In this document: piece by piece, positions 1 to 12,633 of the stretch
How positions within the stretch are numbered: the first letter of the stretch is position 1
Layout: every line of letters begins with the position of its first letter
From: Oscheius dolichura
Lineage: Eukaryota; Nematoda; Chromadorea; Rhabditida; Rhabditidae
Direction of reading: 5' to 3'
Assembly: GCA_932521035.1 (NCBI GenBank)
Contig: OW051497.1
Location: 11,532,001 to 11,596,000, forward strand
DNA length: 64,000 bases
Notes under the pieces: model-generated
What the model saw: the letters and a program-made list of their open reading frames with translations, nothing else
What the model was told of the DNA's origin: nothing
The model's database searches: none
Made by a program: the position numbers and the translations under genes

Positions 1-1623
1 TAAAACCTACTAGCTTCTTGGTGTAATCCAAATAAAGGTTGGAATTATATTGGATTATTTCGTCTTTAAAGCAGTACAAATGATTACGGGAGTGTTGAGG
101 TTTTAAAACATCATAGACAGCTAGAAAATGTTTGGGGTCTGTAGACAAAGAGTAACAGTTTACGCTATGCGCTTTAAATACAGAGAGGAGGGTGTTTAAG
201 TCTTTCTCTTGGTAAACCTAAAAGAATGTCTATTATAGCATTTTGCTCAGCTGATACTTACCTCAATAACAATAACAACACTTTCTATTATAAAGAATTG
301 TAGGTGAAACAATCTAATCATTTCGGATAGTTTCTCCTTGAAATCGTCAGAGCGACAAACAACCCGGTGGCGCTTATAAGGTGGATGTAATAATTCCAAA
401 CAAATCTGAAAGCAAGGTTTAATTATAAGATGCTTTTATCGGGCAACAAACTGCAGTTGAAAAGATCCATAAATTCATGCGCATGGAAAATAGATTCACT
501 CTTTTTTCAGAATAAATCGTGATATGTTTGGCATTCTCGTCAATGAAGTGCTTCAACAATTTGCATGATCTGTATATTTTTGGAAACGTAACATTGTTTA
601 ACTGAAAATAAAGGTAGAAATGCAACAAAGTGTGCAAACCTTTTTGATAGCTTTAAGCCACAATTCTCTGGGAAGTAGTAAAAACATTTACTGTAATTTA
701 GACAAAGGATTTGCGTACTTCGGTGACAATACAACCCTAACCTTCCACAAAATAGAAAAACAGCAAACCAACGATTTAGACTTTAATCCAAGATAGGATT
801 GTTTAATATGGATTGCTGAATTGGAAAGCGAAGTACGCAAATCACTTGTCTAAATGACAGTAACCAAAAATATAAAAATGTCTGCTGGCCTCATTTTGTA
901 GAGGAAACTCCACTGATCAACTTGCACGAAATGACTTCATGACAGTCTTAGAATAAGGAGAAGCTGAGTAAGCTACAAGAAAGCAGTCTGAACTCGCCCA
1001 CCGGGGACAATAATAGACTTCTCGCGTAGTAAAAGAGAGCACCCTCGGGACACAATCCGCGAGAGGCTCAGCACATTGAACGGCATCTTGAGGACACTCC
1101 CGGGTCTTGCTGGAGACACCCACACGCTTTAGGTTCTCGTATTTTCCCCTTCAACAATTTCGTTTTGAGTCAAGAGCCTTCGTGGCCTTTCTCCTTTTAA
1201 TTATTTCGTTTCCTCTTCCCGTTGCTTATGAGCGAAATGAAGCTCCCGGTCCCCTTTATCTCATACGCAGTGCACCGAACATAGATGAAAATAATAGAAA
1301 ATGGGCAAGATCTGTGTGGGACCTCCAGGGTCTTAAGTGTTTTCTACAAGTTTTTGGAATCAGCCCGCCATTGTATTCCTCATGCAATTTATTCCGTTTT
1401 ATGGCGTAATTACATAAAATGACGTCCCCCATCTTCTTCCACCCCGGGGGTCATCAATGAATCATAAAGATCAGCTGCCAGATGACATTGGAAACTTTTT
1501 AATAGCTGCCTTAGCTTGCAGACATTTTTGCATGGGAAACCTAATCTTTTGACTTTTTCGATGGCTTCTACCCGCCCCTTCTAAGTATCTCCCATGTTAT
1601 TATGCTGTTTTCTGTTTCAGAAG
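1..1623. other. Non-coding stretch with a fold-back repeat
   Basis: I see no supportable exon here on either strand. The short open frames lack splice context and protein-like composition. The one structured element is the inverted repeat at 688-863, listed separately. The last bases before 1624 form a T-rich acceptor (tttcag) just upstream of the first start codon, consistent with a trans-splice or 5' UTR intron acceptor. Confidence 0.5.
688..863. repeat. Imperfect inverted repeat (fold-back element)
   Basis: Bases 688-722 and the reverse complement of 829-863 match at 32 of 35 positions, including the run gatttgcgtacttcg. The arms flank about 106 bp of unrelated sequence, so the strand could fold into a long stem-loop. 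It may be a small MITE-like or fold-back transposon remnant. I did not find a clear target-site duplication. Confidence 0.7.
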
Positions 1624-2042
1624 ATGTCTTCTTCGTTGTTGTTTTCGGCAGCTCACGATGATACTTTTCACGATCTACTGCCTATGGTAAGTGGCACTAC
1701 AAGGTGATCATCGTTTTCTAAGCACCACTAAGATTATATTCGTACTGTTTACTTTTATGTAACCGCTATCAGAACAACGCTAAAGATCCCTCTGATTTTT
1801 GCTCTAATCTTCTGACACTCTCGGTTTAGTCCTCCCGCGATGCTCGACTATCTTTGGCCTACATGGTGGCGGCCGCGGCCATCGTACTGCTATTAGTGGC
1901 TCTTATCGGTATCTTCCTCCTGGCCCTTATTCGCTCGAGGACGCGAAAGAAGCTCTACGATGTGGAAGCCGTGACCGAGACTTCCCACATATCAACCACC
2001 AATAGTGTAGCATACGACAGCATCATCACCAATTTTTCCTAA
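1624..2042 (+). CDS. Small single-pass membrane protein, 91 aa
   Basis: Two exons, 1624-1686 and 1830-2042, joined by a canonical gtaagt...tttag intron, total 276 nt. About 30 polar residues precede a strongly hydrophobic segment at roughly residues 31-55 (AAAAIVLLLVALIGIFLLAL). A basic stop-transfer (RSRTRKK) follows, then a 30-residue Ser/Thr-rich tail containing two tyrosines. The positive-inside rule puts the N-terminus outside and the tail in the cytoplasm. There is no cleavable signal peptide. The polyadenylation signal AATAAA is at 2105-2110. The gene is tail-to-tail with the hexosaminidase on the other strand. I do not recognise the family; it could be a nematode-restricted membrane adaptor. 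Confidence 0.7.
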
Positions 2043-2104
2043 TCATATACAAAATACGTATTTCCTGCTGCGGGTCTTCCCAAAAACATACGGATTCAAC
2101 ATGT

Positions 2105-2110
2105 AATAAA
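2105..2110 (+). terminator. Polyadenylation signal of the 1624 gene
   Basis: AATAAA lies 63 bp after the stop codon. The adjacent TTTATT at about 2118 can serve the convergent hexosaminidase on the minus strand, so the two 3' UTRs probably meet or overlap here. Confidence 0.6.
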
Positions 2111-2247
2111 GTTTATATTTATTTAATATTTGTTATAGTTAAACGTTGATGGGAAACCACGGCCTTGGGAGGAAGGATTTCTTCGAGTCTACCCGTTGAA
2201 CGCTGATGTACCTGAAATATTTGGCGGTAGGAGTGAATAGGAGAATT

Positions 2248-4487
2248 TCACCTATGTCTGAGATCATCTAAAAAGGGATACACATAGTCTGTAAGGAATT
2301 CTTCTCCGACGTCGTCGAAATAAATTTCTTTGAGAGAAGACCTGAAAACAATTAGACGTTTTCCCTATTAGGCAGGGGGGAACTCACTTTAAATTAGGAA
2401 TTATTGTTTTCTCTAACTTCGTAATGGCGTTGAGATAGACGGACTTTACTTTGTCCACAATGTAAGCGCTGGATGTGCCGAGAGTCATTTGTGATGCTTG
2501 AAGCCAGCCAGCTTCTCTCGTATGAACCCAAGTTGAGTTCTCATGGAAGCTCTTCAATTGGATGTATGCACGAATCGCGTTTCTCACTTTATAGCCTGGA
2601 AGGGGAGCACATGTCAACTGAGTTATTCACTGAGTTAAACCTGGGAAACGGCAGTTGTCACTCCCTCCGATAACCTGATTCAGGTCAGTTCCATCAGGGC
2701 ACTTCAGGGCTTTCAAAAGATCCTCAGCATCGGATTCTATGAATCGGGGGAAGTGATCAAAAGACAAGGTGCCCTACCAGAGATTATAAATCTCTCTAAA
2801 ACTCGCAGTGAGAGTCCCAGGGAGGGCATTGAGACGGGCCACAGCTCGCAGAGAGAAGCAAAATGATCGTATCGTTGCCAACCGGTGGCAATAACTCCAT
2901 GGAAGTCCGAAAACATCTGGGAATACTTGACAGATTGAAGGAACCATTGCTTATTGTTTTGAACATATGGCTTCACTCGGTTCCAGTACTTGTTTGAGCC
3001 ATCGGCACCTAAACTGCCAACAATAAATCATTCAGCTAGTGTTGAAAAAGACCTTTAAAGGCACTCGCTCCCCAAACGGTTGTCCATGAACGTGACAGAT
3101 TCCTCCACATGGGAAGAGGGAGATCCTAAACAACTTCCGCTGTCTCCCCGTTTAGACACCACGAACCTTATCGAGGTCAGTAGTGTACTTCCAAACTACG
3201 GGAGTTACGAGTTGGTCTAAATCGAAGGACTTGATCTCTTCGGGGGTTGCCGTTTTCAGTTCGTCAAACCACATTAGTACCTAACATTTTAAAGAGTAAA
3301 CGGCCGAGTAACCTTCTCCTACCTGTGTCTGGGGGTGTCCCTCGGTAATGTTATAGGCAACGGTTCGAATGTGGTCGAACTCCATGGCTTTGACGCTGTT
3401 GTTGAAATGTTCGGCCATTCTTTTATGGTCAGCATCACAGACGGCGATCTGTAATGAGGTAAACCGTTTGCGATCAATTGACTTTGTCAGTGGACTTTTT
3501 TAGTGGTTTCGCTGTCCGTTAGCCTTTCCAATTGAGACCACATAAATTCAGCGGCCGTCAGCACTATCACATTACCCAACACATGACCTGTGCGAACGTT
3601 CTGTTTGCTTTGTAACAGCCTAAAAATCAACTGCCCGACCATTTCCGTTCCATCTGGTCGCGCAATCTATTCAGGACGGGCTTCGATAGCTCATAAAATT
3701 AAATAGCTCCGCCAAAATCATGTGAATATAATCGAAAACTTTCTTCGTCCTCTGGGGTCGTTGAAGCTTAGCAGGCCAAGGACACTTTCGCAGGTAAAAA
3801 AATCGCAGAAACCGTTTAAAAACGTGCCTGGTACACTTCGTCGGCACCGATGTGAAAGTACGGCATCGGGAACTTGGAATGCACCTGGGCTACCTAAACT
3901 TCCGGATGCGATTAACCTTCTGTGGTGGCAACTAACCTGACTGACTAATTCTAAGATCAGTTCCCGGGCTTCGTCCATGCCAATGCAAGCAACCTAGAGA
4001 AGTGGATGAAATAAGGAGGGGGCCGTCTTACCAGAGGATAGAGTGGATCTTCCCTGAGGTGGGAGAATTCCCTTGTTTTTAAGATCCATTCCAAGTGGCC
4101 GAGTGTCTGCACTAGGGGAACAACTGTCAATCCCTTTGATGTAGCACTAAAAAAGCGGGGTTAGAGGGTGATAAGGGCATAACGTACTGATCAAGGATGT
4201 CAACAACGTCTTGTACGGAATAGGCATTTCCATTTCTAATGACTTCCAGACGGCCGGAGAAGGGGAACATATCTTCCCACTCGATCACGACACCAGTGGC
4301 TCCGAGATCTGAGACAACGTCCAGCAGCTGCATAAAATAGGCCGGCCGTGGTGGAGCTCCTTTGAGATCGAAGTGGACGAGAGTAGACAGTCGTCGGGCA
4401 TCTGCCTGAATTTGGAATCGGCTGCTGAGAGATGGAAAAACTGACCACCACCCAAAGCACAGCCAAGAGTAGCGGTGCGACCTGCAT
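2248..4487 (-). CDS. Secreted HEXD-type beta-N-acetylhexosaminidase (GH20)
   Basis: A multi-exon glycoside hydrolase family 20 enzyme that removes terminal N-acetylhexosamine from glycans. Exon 1 starts at 4487 with a signal peptide (MQVAPLLLAVLWVV) ending at a 40-bp intron. The next exon carries the family start LVHFDLKGAPP and GATGVVIEWEDMFPF. Later exons give a VPLVQTLGHLEWILK match at about 4040-4140, then the catalytic Asp-Glu pair in YFHIGADEVYQ at about 3830-3880. ATGWQRYDHFASLCELWP follows at about 2830-2900, and the C-terminus ends DDLRHR at 2248. These motifs match HEXD / C. elegans hex-2-like proteins, not lysosomal HEXA/B. Vertebrate HEXD lacks a signal peptide, so secretion is inferred from this start. 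Exon borders in 2700-3700 are approximate. Confidence 0.88.
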
Positions 4488-5605
4488 GACAAGGGGAAAT
4501 CGGTCACTGGACGGTGGGAGGTGTATTCGGGAGTGATTAGCGCTCTGGCAAGGACGCCTTCTTCTGCCCGATAGCGAAAGCAGCTACAGAGGAAGCTGAA
4601 ACCAGAACAGCATACGTGGCGTCTATCACACAGTGCTATCAATTAGCATACAGAGAAATGTGCCAGTTGGACGGCTTGGAGCACGATCCTCAACGAAAAG
4701 AGCTTCAAGAATGCCCAGACGTACATAAATAAACATTGTGTCAATATTTTTAAAAAATGGTAAGAATCATCGGAATGACGATTCTTACAACAGCTTGGAA
4801 CAGGAAAAACAAAACTATGGGTACTTCAACCAAGTAGCAAAAGGAGAAGCTTGAGAGGAAGACAAAACACAAACACCCCCAGGAGAGAGGAGGAACCATT
4901 CCAGACAGGGCGCAGACATTGAAGATTACACTTGCACTGTAGTGTAACCCATCTGGGATCACCTAATGATAATATTTACTTTATAAGAAGGATTGTTTCC
5001 CTTGTACCCACGTGGTTACAACTATAAAACGTTGACCAGGGAAAACGAAATTGAAGTCCATATTAACAGCGATAAGATAAAAAGGTATTGGTCACTGAGA
5101 AATCAAAAGCGAAAGGTACAAGCGAAATTTAGCACGCTTCAGCCCAGCCAGGAGGGTGTTCACTAAGTTGACTTAACTTAGTGACCACGATTTTTATGAA
5201 AAGGAACGGGAATCACGACCATTGGTTGTAACAAACTAATGAAAAATGACAGTCTGGTAAAGTTCTCAATAACGGTTGGCGTTTTTCTCTATCGGGAAAA
5301 GCTCCGAAAGTGAGACGCAACTGCCATCGTCGCTTACCTTTTTATAGACGATAATATATCACCTTCTCGTGGCCGTCGACAAAAGAAACCAAACAAACTC
5401 TGCCAAAGGATGATCCAACAACGGAAGAGGAGAAAAAAGGTGTGTTCCTAGCTCGTACAATCAAATTTCACGGCCGGCTGGCGTTCAACTTTAAATTTCT
5501 GGGTAAAATCAGGTTTATTTCCGAGGCAGATTGACGGTTTATTGGGTGTAAGAGAATAAAACAACTATAACAAGTGGCGGAGGGGGGCGAATAATATGCT
5601 GCTGC
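4488..5605. other. Intergenic, upstream of the hexosaminidase
   Basis: No supportable gene. A hydrophobic minus-strand frame at 4750-4962 is rich in Phe, Leu and Cys with no splice-supported neighbours, and looks like translated low-complexity DNA. The start of this stretch should hold the hexosaminidase promoter, but I see no convincing TATA box. T-rich minus-strand sequence near 5510-5540 (TTTATT on +) may carry the poly(A) signal of the upstream acetyltransferase. Confidence 0.4.
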
Positions 5606-6793
5606 CTAGACGAAGCTGCCAGCGTATTCACTGGTCGCGAAAATTTTCTCATGTGGGGTATGGATAATACGCTTCGTGAATTGAGATCTACTGAATGGAA
5701 CGGGGCTTACATGCCCGCCGGACAGTTCCTGTAGGAGTCTGGAATGTCTATTGTGTAATTCGGTCTTTTTCCTCGGACCTCTCTGCCATTGTATTGACGG
5801 AAGGGTAGTGGAAGCCGATTAAGGGATGCTTTGTCTTGTCCACATCCTCCTTCAAAATGGCGTCTACCATCACTCGAGCAGCATTCTAGACCCATTTATC
5901 ACGTCTCCACCCGTTCTAACCTTGCTCTCCGCGTAGATCGGCCCTGCTTCGAGTTCATTGTTCACCATGATCCTTACACAGGCAATACCGGCAATTTTAT
6001 TGTTGCTGTCAACTGCTACCTGCAAAGGAAAAGGAAATATTTGCTTTTACGTCACACAAACCCTGCTGAATACCTCCTGAGAGGGCCAGATGAATGCTTT
6101 GAGGAATTTATCCCGGTTCCTGGGGCAAACAGTTTTATCGTATGCTACGATGTCTTCCCATGGTACTTCTGTCACTCTCTGAACTTCTTTCCCATTTAAA
6201 AAAGGCGTGACGGTTAACCTTTGCTTTAAAATCGTCCTGCTCTATCGGGGGAGTAATATTCTTCATCTTTATAGCTCCGAAATGATGTAGAAAAGAGGGA
6301 AACTTGTCAAATCCAAATTTCTCTGCGTATTTCTCCTTCATAGTAAGAGCGGCATGGAGCGTAGCATTCCCGTCACCCACAATTTTCATCAACTCGCTGT
6401 AAATGGTAAATCATTTATTTTTTGAGGGGAATATATTGCCTACTTGAAGGTTTTCATCCCGATTCCAATTCCTCTCCATTCTGGGGAGGTGTAAACAAAT
6501 CCAACTGAATAGAGAGGTTCGTCGCCCTCTTCCGAAGCCTGATCTAACAACAGAAACATGCAACCAACAGGTTTGCGAGTGTCTTTTGTCAGAGCCACCC
6601 AGTACCAGACCTTTGAAAAGGTTGCTTTCCACATGTCCATGTCGGACATCCGGAATGCCCATTTTTCGTTCGTGTTTATCTGAAACAACTGTTTTTAAGG
6701 AAGTCAAGGTTAGCCTACTTCGGGAAGGAATTCCCTCCAGTGATCTTTCTCATCATTGAGAACAATTTCAACCTCGTCGAGACTGTGACCCAT
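5606..6793 (-). CDS. GNAT-family N-acetyltransferase, nematode type
   Basis: Multi-exon GNAT protein starting MGHSLDEVEIVLNDE at 6793. The second exon (about 6440-6680) holds the acetyl-CoA fold: a beta strand ending PVGCMFLLLDQ, then VGFVYTSPEWRGIGIG, where RGIGIG is the R/Q-x-x-G-x-G/A motif that binds the CoA pyrophosphate. Downstream exons read ELMKIVGDGNATLHAALT, then VPWEDIVAYDKTVCPRNR, typical of the DUF1248-like nematode GNAT family. Further exons give AGIACVRIM and a tail ending ATSEYAGSFV at 5606. Introns are 37-60 bp. The substrate cannot be told from sequence. The last two introns are less certain, and an alternative end at about 5745 is possible. Confidence 0.78.
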
Positions 6794-7544
6794 ATCTGCA
6801 ACAATGGAACGTTATTGTGGAGGGAAGAGAAAAAGCCGGAACAGTGACATGTATTAAGTTACTAGTCGATCGATGAAATACCGCAACTAGTTTTGCGGCC
6901 AGCAGAAATGCCAACGAGCAATTGTGTTCTATGGGGGGAAGTGAGCGATCGTGTGTCAGGGCAGTGGACAGTCCAACGGGTCAAAGACCAAAACAAGACA
7001 AACAGGCAGCCAACTTGAGGCATGTTGAGATGGTCAGCTACTGGTTCGACTAAAATAAATTATGAGTTGTCCCAGCGTGAAAATATCTTAGTCAGTCTAG
7101 TCTCAGCACTCCGTTCAGATTGGACTCATTCTCAGGGAGTCACTCGTTTTGCTGATGAACATTTCTCGGTGCTTACGACATCCCTCTATTGGCTTCCTTT
7201 TTGTTCTTCCACCTGAGTGGGAGGCATTCACTCAACCACACTTCCTCTCATAACTCCACGTTCTGTTCCTCTTTGATGACGAGCCTAAAAGTCGAAGGTC
7301 TTCATAATCGCATCTTTTGGTAATCCGATTTGCTCGAACTTCCCACCTACTTATAACGGAACGGGCACACCTTTGCCAAAATTTGTTTTCACTGGGTACA
7401 GAACAGAAAAATTGTTATCCCCCTCTATACTTCTCAATGTAGCGAGACATCCAAAGATAATAACATTTTGTTTTGTATGAAGACAAAAATACGTGGAGTG
7501 AATACTAATTGGATGAGGATTAATTGCAGACAAAAGTTGTTGTG

Positions 7545-8326
7545 ATGGTAGACATCTCTTGTTTAAAAAAAGGTTACAGTAGCGGAAAGATGTCGCGATT
7601 CATAAACGATTAAATTTCTTCTTTCAGTTGACGTGCCCGCCGGTGATTCAAACCAGGAACACTCACATTCCTTTTATGTCTCCTTCGAGTCCTCTCTCAT
7701 TTTTAGTACAACGATTGTCGCCTTGTCTTCCCTTATTTGGTTCTATGTTTTTAGTTTTGCAAAACGTTCCAGACATGTTAATTTCCAAGGAGGGGCGTCG
7801 CTATTTTTGGGGTAGTATCTCCTTTGATCAGTAGTCAGCGAAGCAGGAGATTCGAATGATAGAATCACCAGGGTAGGCGAGCCCTTCAGTCTGTCTCAAA
7901 GACCTCTCATGACCACTACCCAAGTCTCTCTTCCAAGAGTTTTGAAGAAAACATCTTTACTTTTGAACAACAACAAACTCGCTCAGCAATTTTGAAAACA
8001 TTCATTGGTGCCATTCTTGCGCTACCGAAAAATTCTATTGTTACTTTCAAACAGGAGCATCGTTTTAGGAAATATTAGCAATTCTGCATGTAAGACCGTC
8101 ATGCTCCCTCTCTTTTGCTATCTAACGTTTGAAGGTCTTCTTCTTACATCACTCTCCCCCTCACAGGAGGCGTTCTCTGTCCTGGAAACATCCAGAAGGG
8201 AGCTACTTTCTCTTTTATTCACACGCCTTCCGGAGGAGCCTTTCCACCTTGTCCTTGCTTATGCAATTTCCTCGTCCAAAAGAGTTCGACGTTCTTGACG
8301 ACATTTACTTTGCATATCCCTCGTAA
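7545..8326 (+). CDS. Single-pass membrane protein, 123 aa
   Basis: Three exons (7545-7572, 7628-7811, 8167-8326) sum to 372 nt with matching phases. The start follows a tttaattgcag-like acceptor 10 bp upstream. A short polar N-terminus (EHSHSFYVSFESS) precedes a hydrophobic span, LIFSTTIVALSSLIWFYVFS, then the basic run AKRSRH, so the N-terminus should be outside. The last exon gives an aromatic, basic tail ending FDVLDDIYFAYPS. A second frame of the last exon is also open, so the splice from exon 2 needs RNA support; phase 2 favours the frame given. Not a recognised family. It resembles its neighbours at 1624, 10402 and 14470 in architecture but not in sequence. Confidence 0.55.
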
Positions 8327-10401
8327 TCCTGGTTGACTTCCGTGTGACGAGTTTTCTATGCATATTATTACCTTGGCGGGATCTCTTTGGCCTCAACAGA
8401 ACGAGAGTTTAGTGTCTCAAGTACATCAGTAGTCTCCATTTCATTTATCCCTAATCCTATCATCTTAATAGGGCAATATCCACAAATCTAGTAAAGCGAC
8501 CCCGCCCAATTAGTCCATCTAATAACAAGTTAAGATGCTTTGGCTTCTACCCAGAATTACGTGCTTTTTATATGAAACGTGCTGGAATTTGACACTGTAT
8601 CCGTCTATTAGGAATCGCCTTGATTTCTGCTCTCCTCTCTCTCTCTCCAAGACCTCCCAAGGTTAAAGATTGTCCATTTTAACTTCCTTAAATAGCATTA
8701 GTTCACGTACACATGAACATTTTATCCAGGTCAGGAGCCAATTTCATGGTTAATTTATTTTTTCCCTATTTCTCTAGTAACACTTGAATTCACTTACGCG
8801 GTATCCATTCACAATTTACTCGCTCGTTTCCGGATGAGTAGATCGCTTAAAAGTGGTTGTTTTCTGCTCCCAGTTTTTAAGGAAAAGATCTATAATTGTT
8901 TGCGGGTAGTACGGATACAAAGAGAGCTCGTAGTGGCCAAAGAATATTCAATCTCTCGAAGCCAATAACCAGGAAACAGAGACAGAGTTCCTTTGCCCTC
9001 AGATATTGTTTCGTACGTTTACAGGTATCGTATTCTAGACGGGGCTTCTCTTTCTGCTTCTTCGGACCGGTCACATGAAGTACTCTAACTGAGCATTTGA
9101 ACTCCTTTGTCCCCGTAAATAAGCTAGTTCAAAACTTCAAAGCTAGAAGTTCATTTTTGAGGTTTGAGCTCTTATTTCCCTCTAAAATACTGAGTATTAC
9201 CCTCGCTCAAACACACTTACGTTTAATCCCGTATTCCAGACACTCGAATTATTCCATACGCTACGTACCTCGTTCAGAATTTTCATACCCAAGCGTATGA
9301 CCCTCTTTTGTTTTTCAAGAGGTTTCCCTCATTTCCTCCTCTTCACCCGTTTAGTTTAGATCCTTAGCTCACTTTTCTCACGTGTCCATTAGCTGTGTCC
9401 ACTGCTAAATTTTAAACTGAGAATGAACTTTGCTACCATAATTCGATTGTATACAGCTCGAAATTTGCTAGCCGTAATAGTATTCCGTTCCAGCTAATTC
9501 TGTTTGTGACATCATCATATCACTACGTAGGCTGTTTTCCTTGTTTTTCCCCGACTTGGGGTGTCGTCTCTTGTAAATTCTGCATACTTTTGCATACAAG
9601 GGGAGAATAGTCTAGACTCGTTTCCCGTTTTGTAAAAGAGAAGACTGTTATTACAGGACGACGTTAGCGCAGCCCTGAATCAGCCCCTTTTCCTCTGGGG
9701 GCGTCATTTCCCCAGACGTTTTATTGCCGTTTGTTGATATATTTTTCAAATGCTTGCCTCAAAACAGCTGTCCAATTTTAGATATTTCGATGTCATCTTC
9801 CGCCTTTGCTATTTATTACTTGTTGAGCATCGCTTCCAAAAAGGCTCATGTACTATGGCTGGGGGGAGGGGGGTAATTCCCCCCCATTAATAAGGACGTT
9901 GAAGCCAATCGTGTTTTCCCCATGTGTCGCTGCTACGTTTCCTCATTCCGCGTCCTTCCCATGTATGCTTTTCACCCTAGCAAGCTGTTTCCTTTTAAAA
10001 AAAAGACAGAAATGCCAGTGTCATATTCACACGCCAACGTTCAAAGAGCCAAGAGCGCTGGTTGCCCACACGGTATCGCATATCCGTAACACAGGAAATG
10101 AGTGGCCTATCACAAAATTTCTCACAGCCTCCGACCACCGGAAATAGCTATCCTTTCGACATTTATAAGGGAGGAGGGCTCTTTTACCCCGTTGTTTAGA
10201 TGTTGTTTTGATCTTTACTAACTCAGTTTACCCTAGCTGATGTCCCAAATTAATGATTAATGATGCTCCGGCTGTTATTGTTTCTAATTCCATCCCCAAA
10301 CCTTGCGATTGACTGTGAACTTCTCTTGTTTATTTCCCATATCATTTCTTTTCAAAATTCCCAAATGCTTACAGAAACCGATGTCGGCATGACTGAGAAT
10401 T
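8327..10401. other. Intergenic, no supportable gene
   Basis: Pyrimidine-rich on the + strand. A 99-codon frame at 9848-10147 with a weak hydrophobic patch (FPCMLFTLASCFLL) is open but has no splice or homology support. A 60-codon frame near 8896-9078 lacks an ATG. I leave both uncalled. Confidence 0.4.
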
Positions 10402-10962
10402 ATGGGACCGTATCCGACGTTTTCCTCTGTACAACATTGCCAAGAGGTGGGTTGGTCTTTCAATTTCATTAAAACGTATCAGCGTCAATTTGCATTTCCG
10501 GTCATATGAAGCTAATCTAACTAAAAGCTCTCCGTTCAGGAATGCGTAGGAATCCTATCTTCATGTGTTCCCGAAGGTACAACCTCGACAGAATATGTGT
10601 GCCAATTGAATGTTCTACTATTTTTGGGAGCTATTTTCCTAGCAGTGCTTACAGGTAACAACAGGCAGTAATTTTAATAAAGGATACGAAATTTTAGGAG
10701 TCGGTGTTCCAATTTTCATGTTGATTTGTTACCTCACCGACCGATGCCGGCTCCCGTTCTTCCGACGCCCTTCTGATTTGGAGAGACAACAACTCAATCC
10801 AAAAAGCATCCTAGGTATACAAATATTATTTTTCTTTATAAATCACGTCGTTTAGCATCAGTGTCCTGTTCCGACGAGGCTACAGGCTCCGTTATTCGAC
10901 ACGACTTCACAAGATGCCCTGGAACTGCTCGCCAGACTTCGAATCCTGGCGTTCGTTTTTGA
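10402..10962 (+). CDS. Cysteine-containing single-pass membrane protein, 127 aa
   Basis: Four exons (10402-10446, 10540-10654, 10698-10814, 10856-10962) total 384 nt with consistent phases and canonical splice sites. The N-terminal ectodomain of about 40 residues has four cysteines (HCQEECVGILSSC, then VCQL). It is followed by a hydrophobic stretch, VLLFLGAIFLAVLTGVGVPI then FMLICY, and a basic stop-transfer (DRCRLPFFRRP). The cytoplasmic tail is polar and Ser/Thr-rich, ending SNPGVRF. The start ATG lies in the sequence attATGGGACC; no in-frame ATG lies upstream before a stop. Not recognised; a nematode-restricted surface protein is the most I would infer. Confidence 0.62.
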
Positions 10963-12633
10963 CGGGAGATCTACTACGTACTTGTGATCCACGGGTTTTC
11001 ATGTGATGTTGATTTCTTTGTATGAAATGATTTTCACAGGATAATTTCATAAACTCCTCTACATCTTGAGACAGTGCACTCTTCTTAAAAATATAATAGA
11101 CTCCTCGAATTATTAAAAACTGTTCCGCCTCACGTCATCCTGAACAATTAAAGGATAGTATTTTCCTATTATTTAGCTGTAGCATTCATTCGGAGAAGAC
11201 AATTTGCCAGACGCCAGCCAATAATAAATTCCCTTTCTCTTGAGTTCTTTCCCCAGTAGCCTATTTCCCTATTTCACTTTTTTTGTCAAACAGGAAGGCA
11301 CTAAATTTGAACAGGATCCCATAAGGGCCAAAATAACACGACTGACCCGAACAAGGAAGGAAGACCATCCTTCCGTTTGTTTATTTGAGTTCGCCCCCCG
11401 TTCGAAATGGAACAGCCAGCCATTATTTGAGGATGACCGGTGGATGTTGCAGTAAACAGTCATGGTCGTTGACTCCTGCTACCACCCGAGATAGTCAAAC
11501 AAGAGGAAGGGGAAAATGGTTCCCCTCCCTGTTTGGATTGCTACCTTATCGGCTGTTTTTTTTGTCCATGATAAAATTAAAGGTTTCAATGGATTGCTTT
11601 CTGAGCTCTGCGAGGAAAATAGGAAAGCAATATTAAAGGAGTTAGTCATAACTCCGGAAGCCTGTCTTATTTTTGCAGTCGAGATTTCATTATCTTTGAA
11701 AACTTGTCTCAGCCTTGGCAAGGGGGTTTTTAATCTCTTAGAAACAGGAACTGTTCAGAGTTTAGATATATAGACGCAATCAAATGGTTGAAGTTTGGCC
11801 GAAGATCGAGGTCGCCCCGCAGATGTTTGTCCAGTTTGAGTTACATTTCAAGGCTCATGCCCGCCGGTCAGTGACACAGTTAATACCCACTCCGCCAGCC
11901 AGCCAGTAGAATTTTGGAAACATCCGTAAACAAGCAATGGTTATTCCCCCCAGCTGGTATCAAGTGGAGGGAATGCCAAACCTGCAACTCTTTGACATTT
12001 CCTTATCGATGGTGACGGCACCCGGTACGGCAATACTGAATCTCAAACCTTTGCAGTTTTACACACAAGTTAAGATCATTGAAACGGATCCGGGTGTTAC
12101 TTTGCACCCGTTTTGTAGCATTCCTCTACTGCCTTTGACTGCAGCAGGGATAGTTTTTTTCCCCGGGATATCCGGACACCAGCGCCCAGTCCAAGAGTGT
12201 CTGTGCAACGGACTGTTTATTTGCTCTATGCATTGGAGCTAAGTTGTTAGTCATCTAGGGGCTAAAATTAGGCTGAAAATTCCGGTTCATCCCGAGCTTG
12301 CCAGTTACCATCCGTTTGCCATTTGCCTTCTTGCGGGCGGCAGAAGAGTTATCCACTTCGAGACGCTCCGTCCCCGCTAACTTTCTCCTTTGATAACTGT
12401 TTACCCGTGTCAGTAGGTCACCACATGGCTACAACAGTTGATAGCCACTGTTGTAAATAGGTGCTTGTGGCATATAAGAAGCAGGGCAACAACTTTTGTA
12501 GAAATCCAGAGGGCGTGTCTAAAGTGCGGGTGTCCTTCGGCGGAGTACGGTCGGCGCACTTGCAACTGTTTGCCCTTTCCCGCCCCATACCGTAACTCTA
12601 ATTAACATAGACGACAATATACCCTGAGGGAAA
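10963..12633. other. Gene-poor stretch with two weak open frames
   Basis: Two + frames start with ATG. At 11516-11773, 85 aa begin with a signal-like MVPLPVWIATLSAVFF, then SELCEENRKAILKEL. At 11937-12242, 101 aa begin MVIPPSWYQVEGMPNLQL. Neither has splice partners, an evident family, or a nearby poly(A) signal. The first is also open on the opposite strand. I regard both as possible but unsupported. Confidence 0.3.

Noticed and set aside
414-440. ggtttaatta, identical to the start of the nematode SL1 leader
   Set aside because: Only the first 10 bases match; the rest of SL1 and the SL RNA body with its Sm site are absent.
9848-10147. 99-codon ATG frame with a weak hydrophobic patch
   Set aside because: The patch is short and interrupted by Cys, there is no stop-transfer logic, and splice or poly(A) support is lacking.
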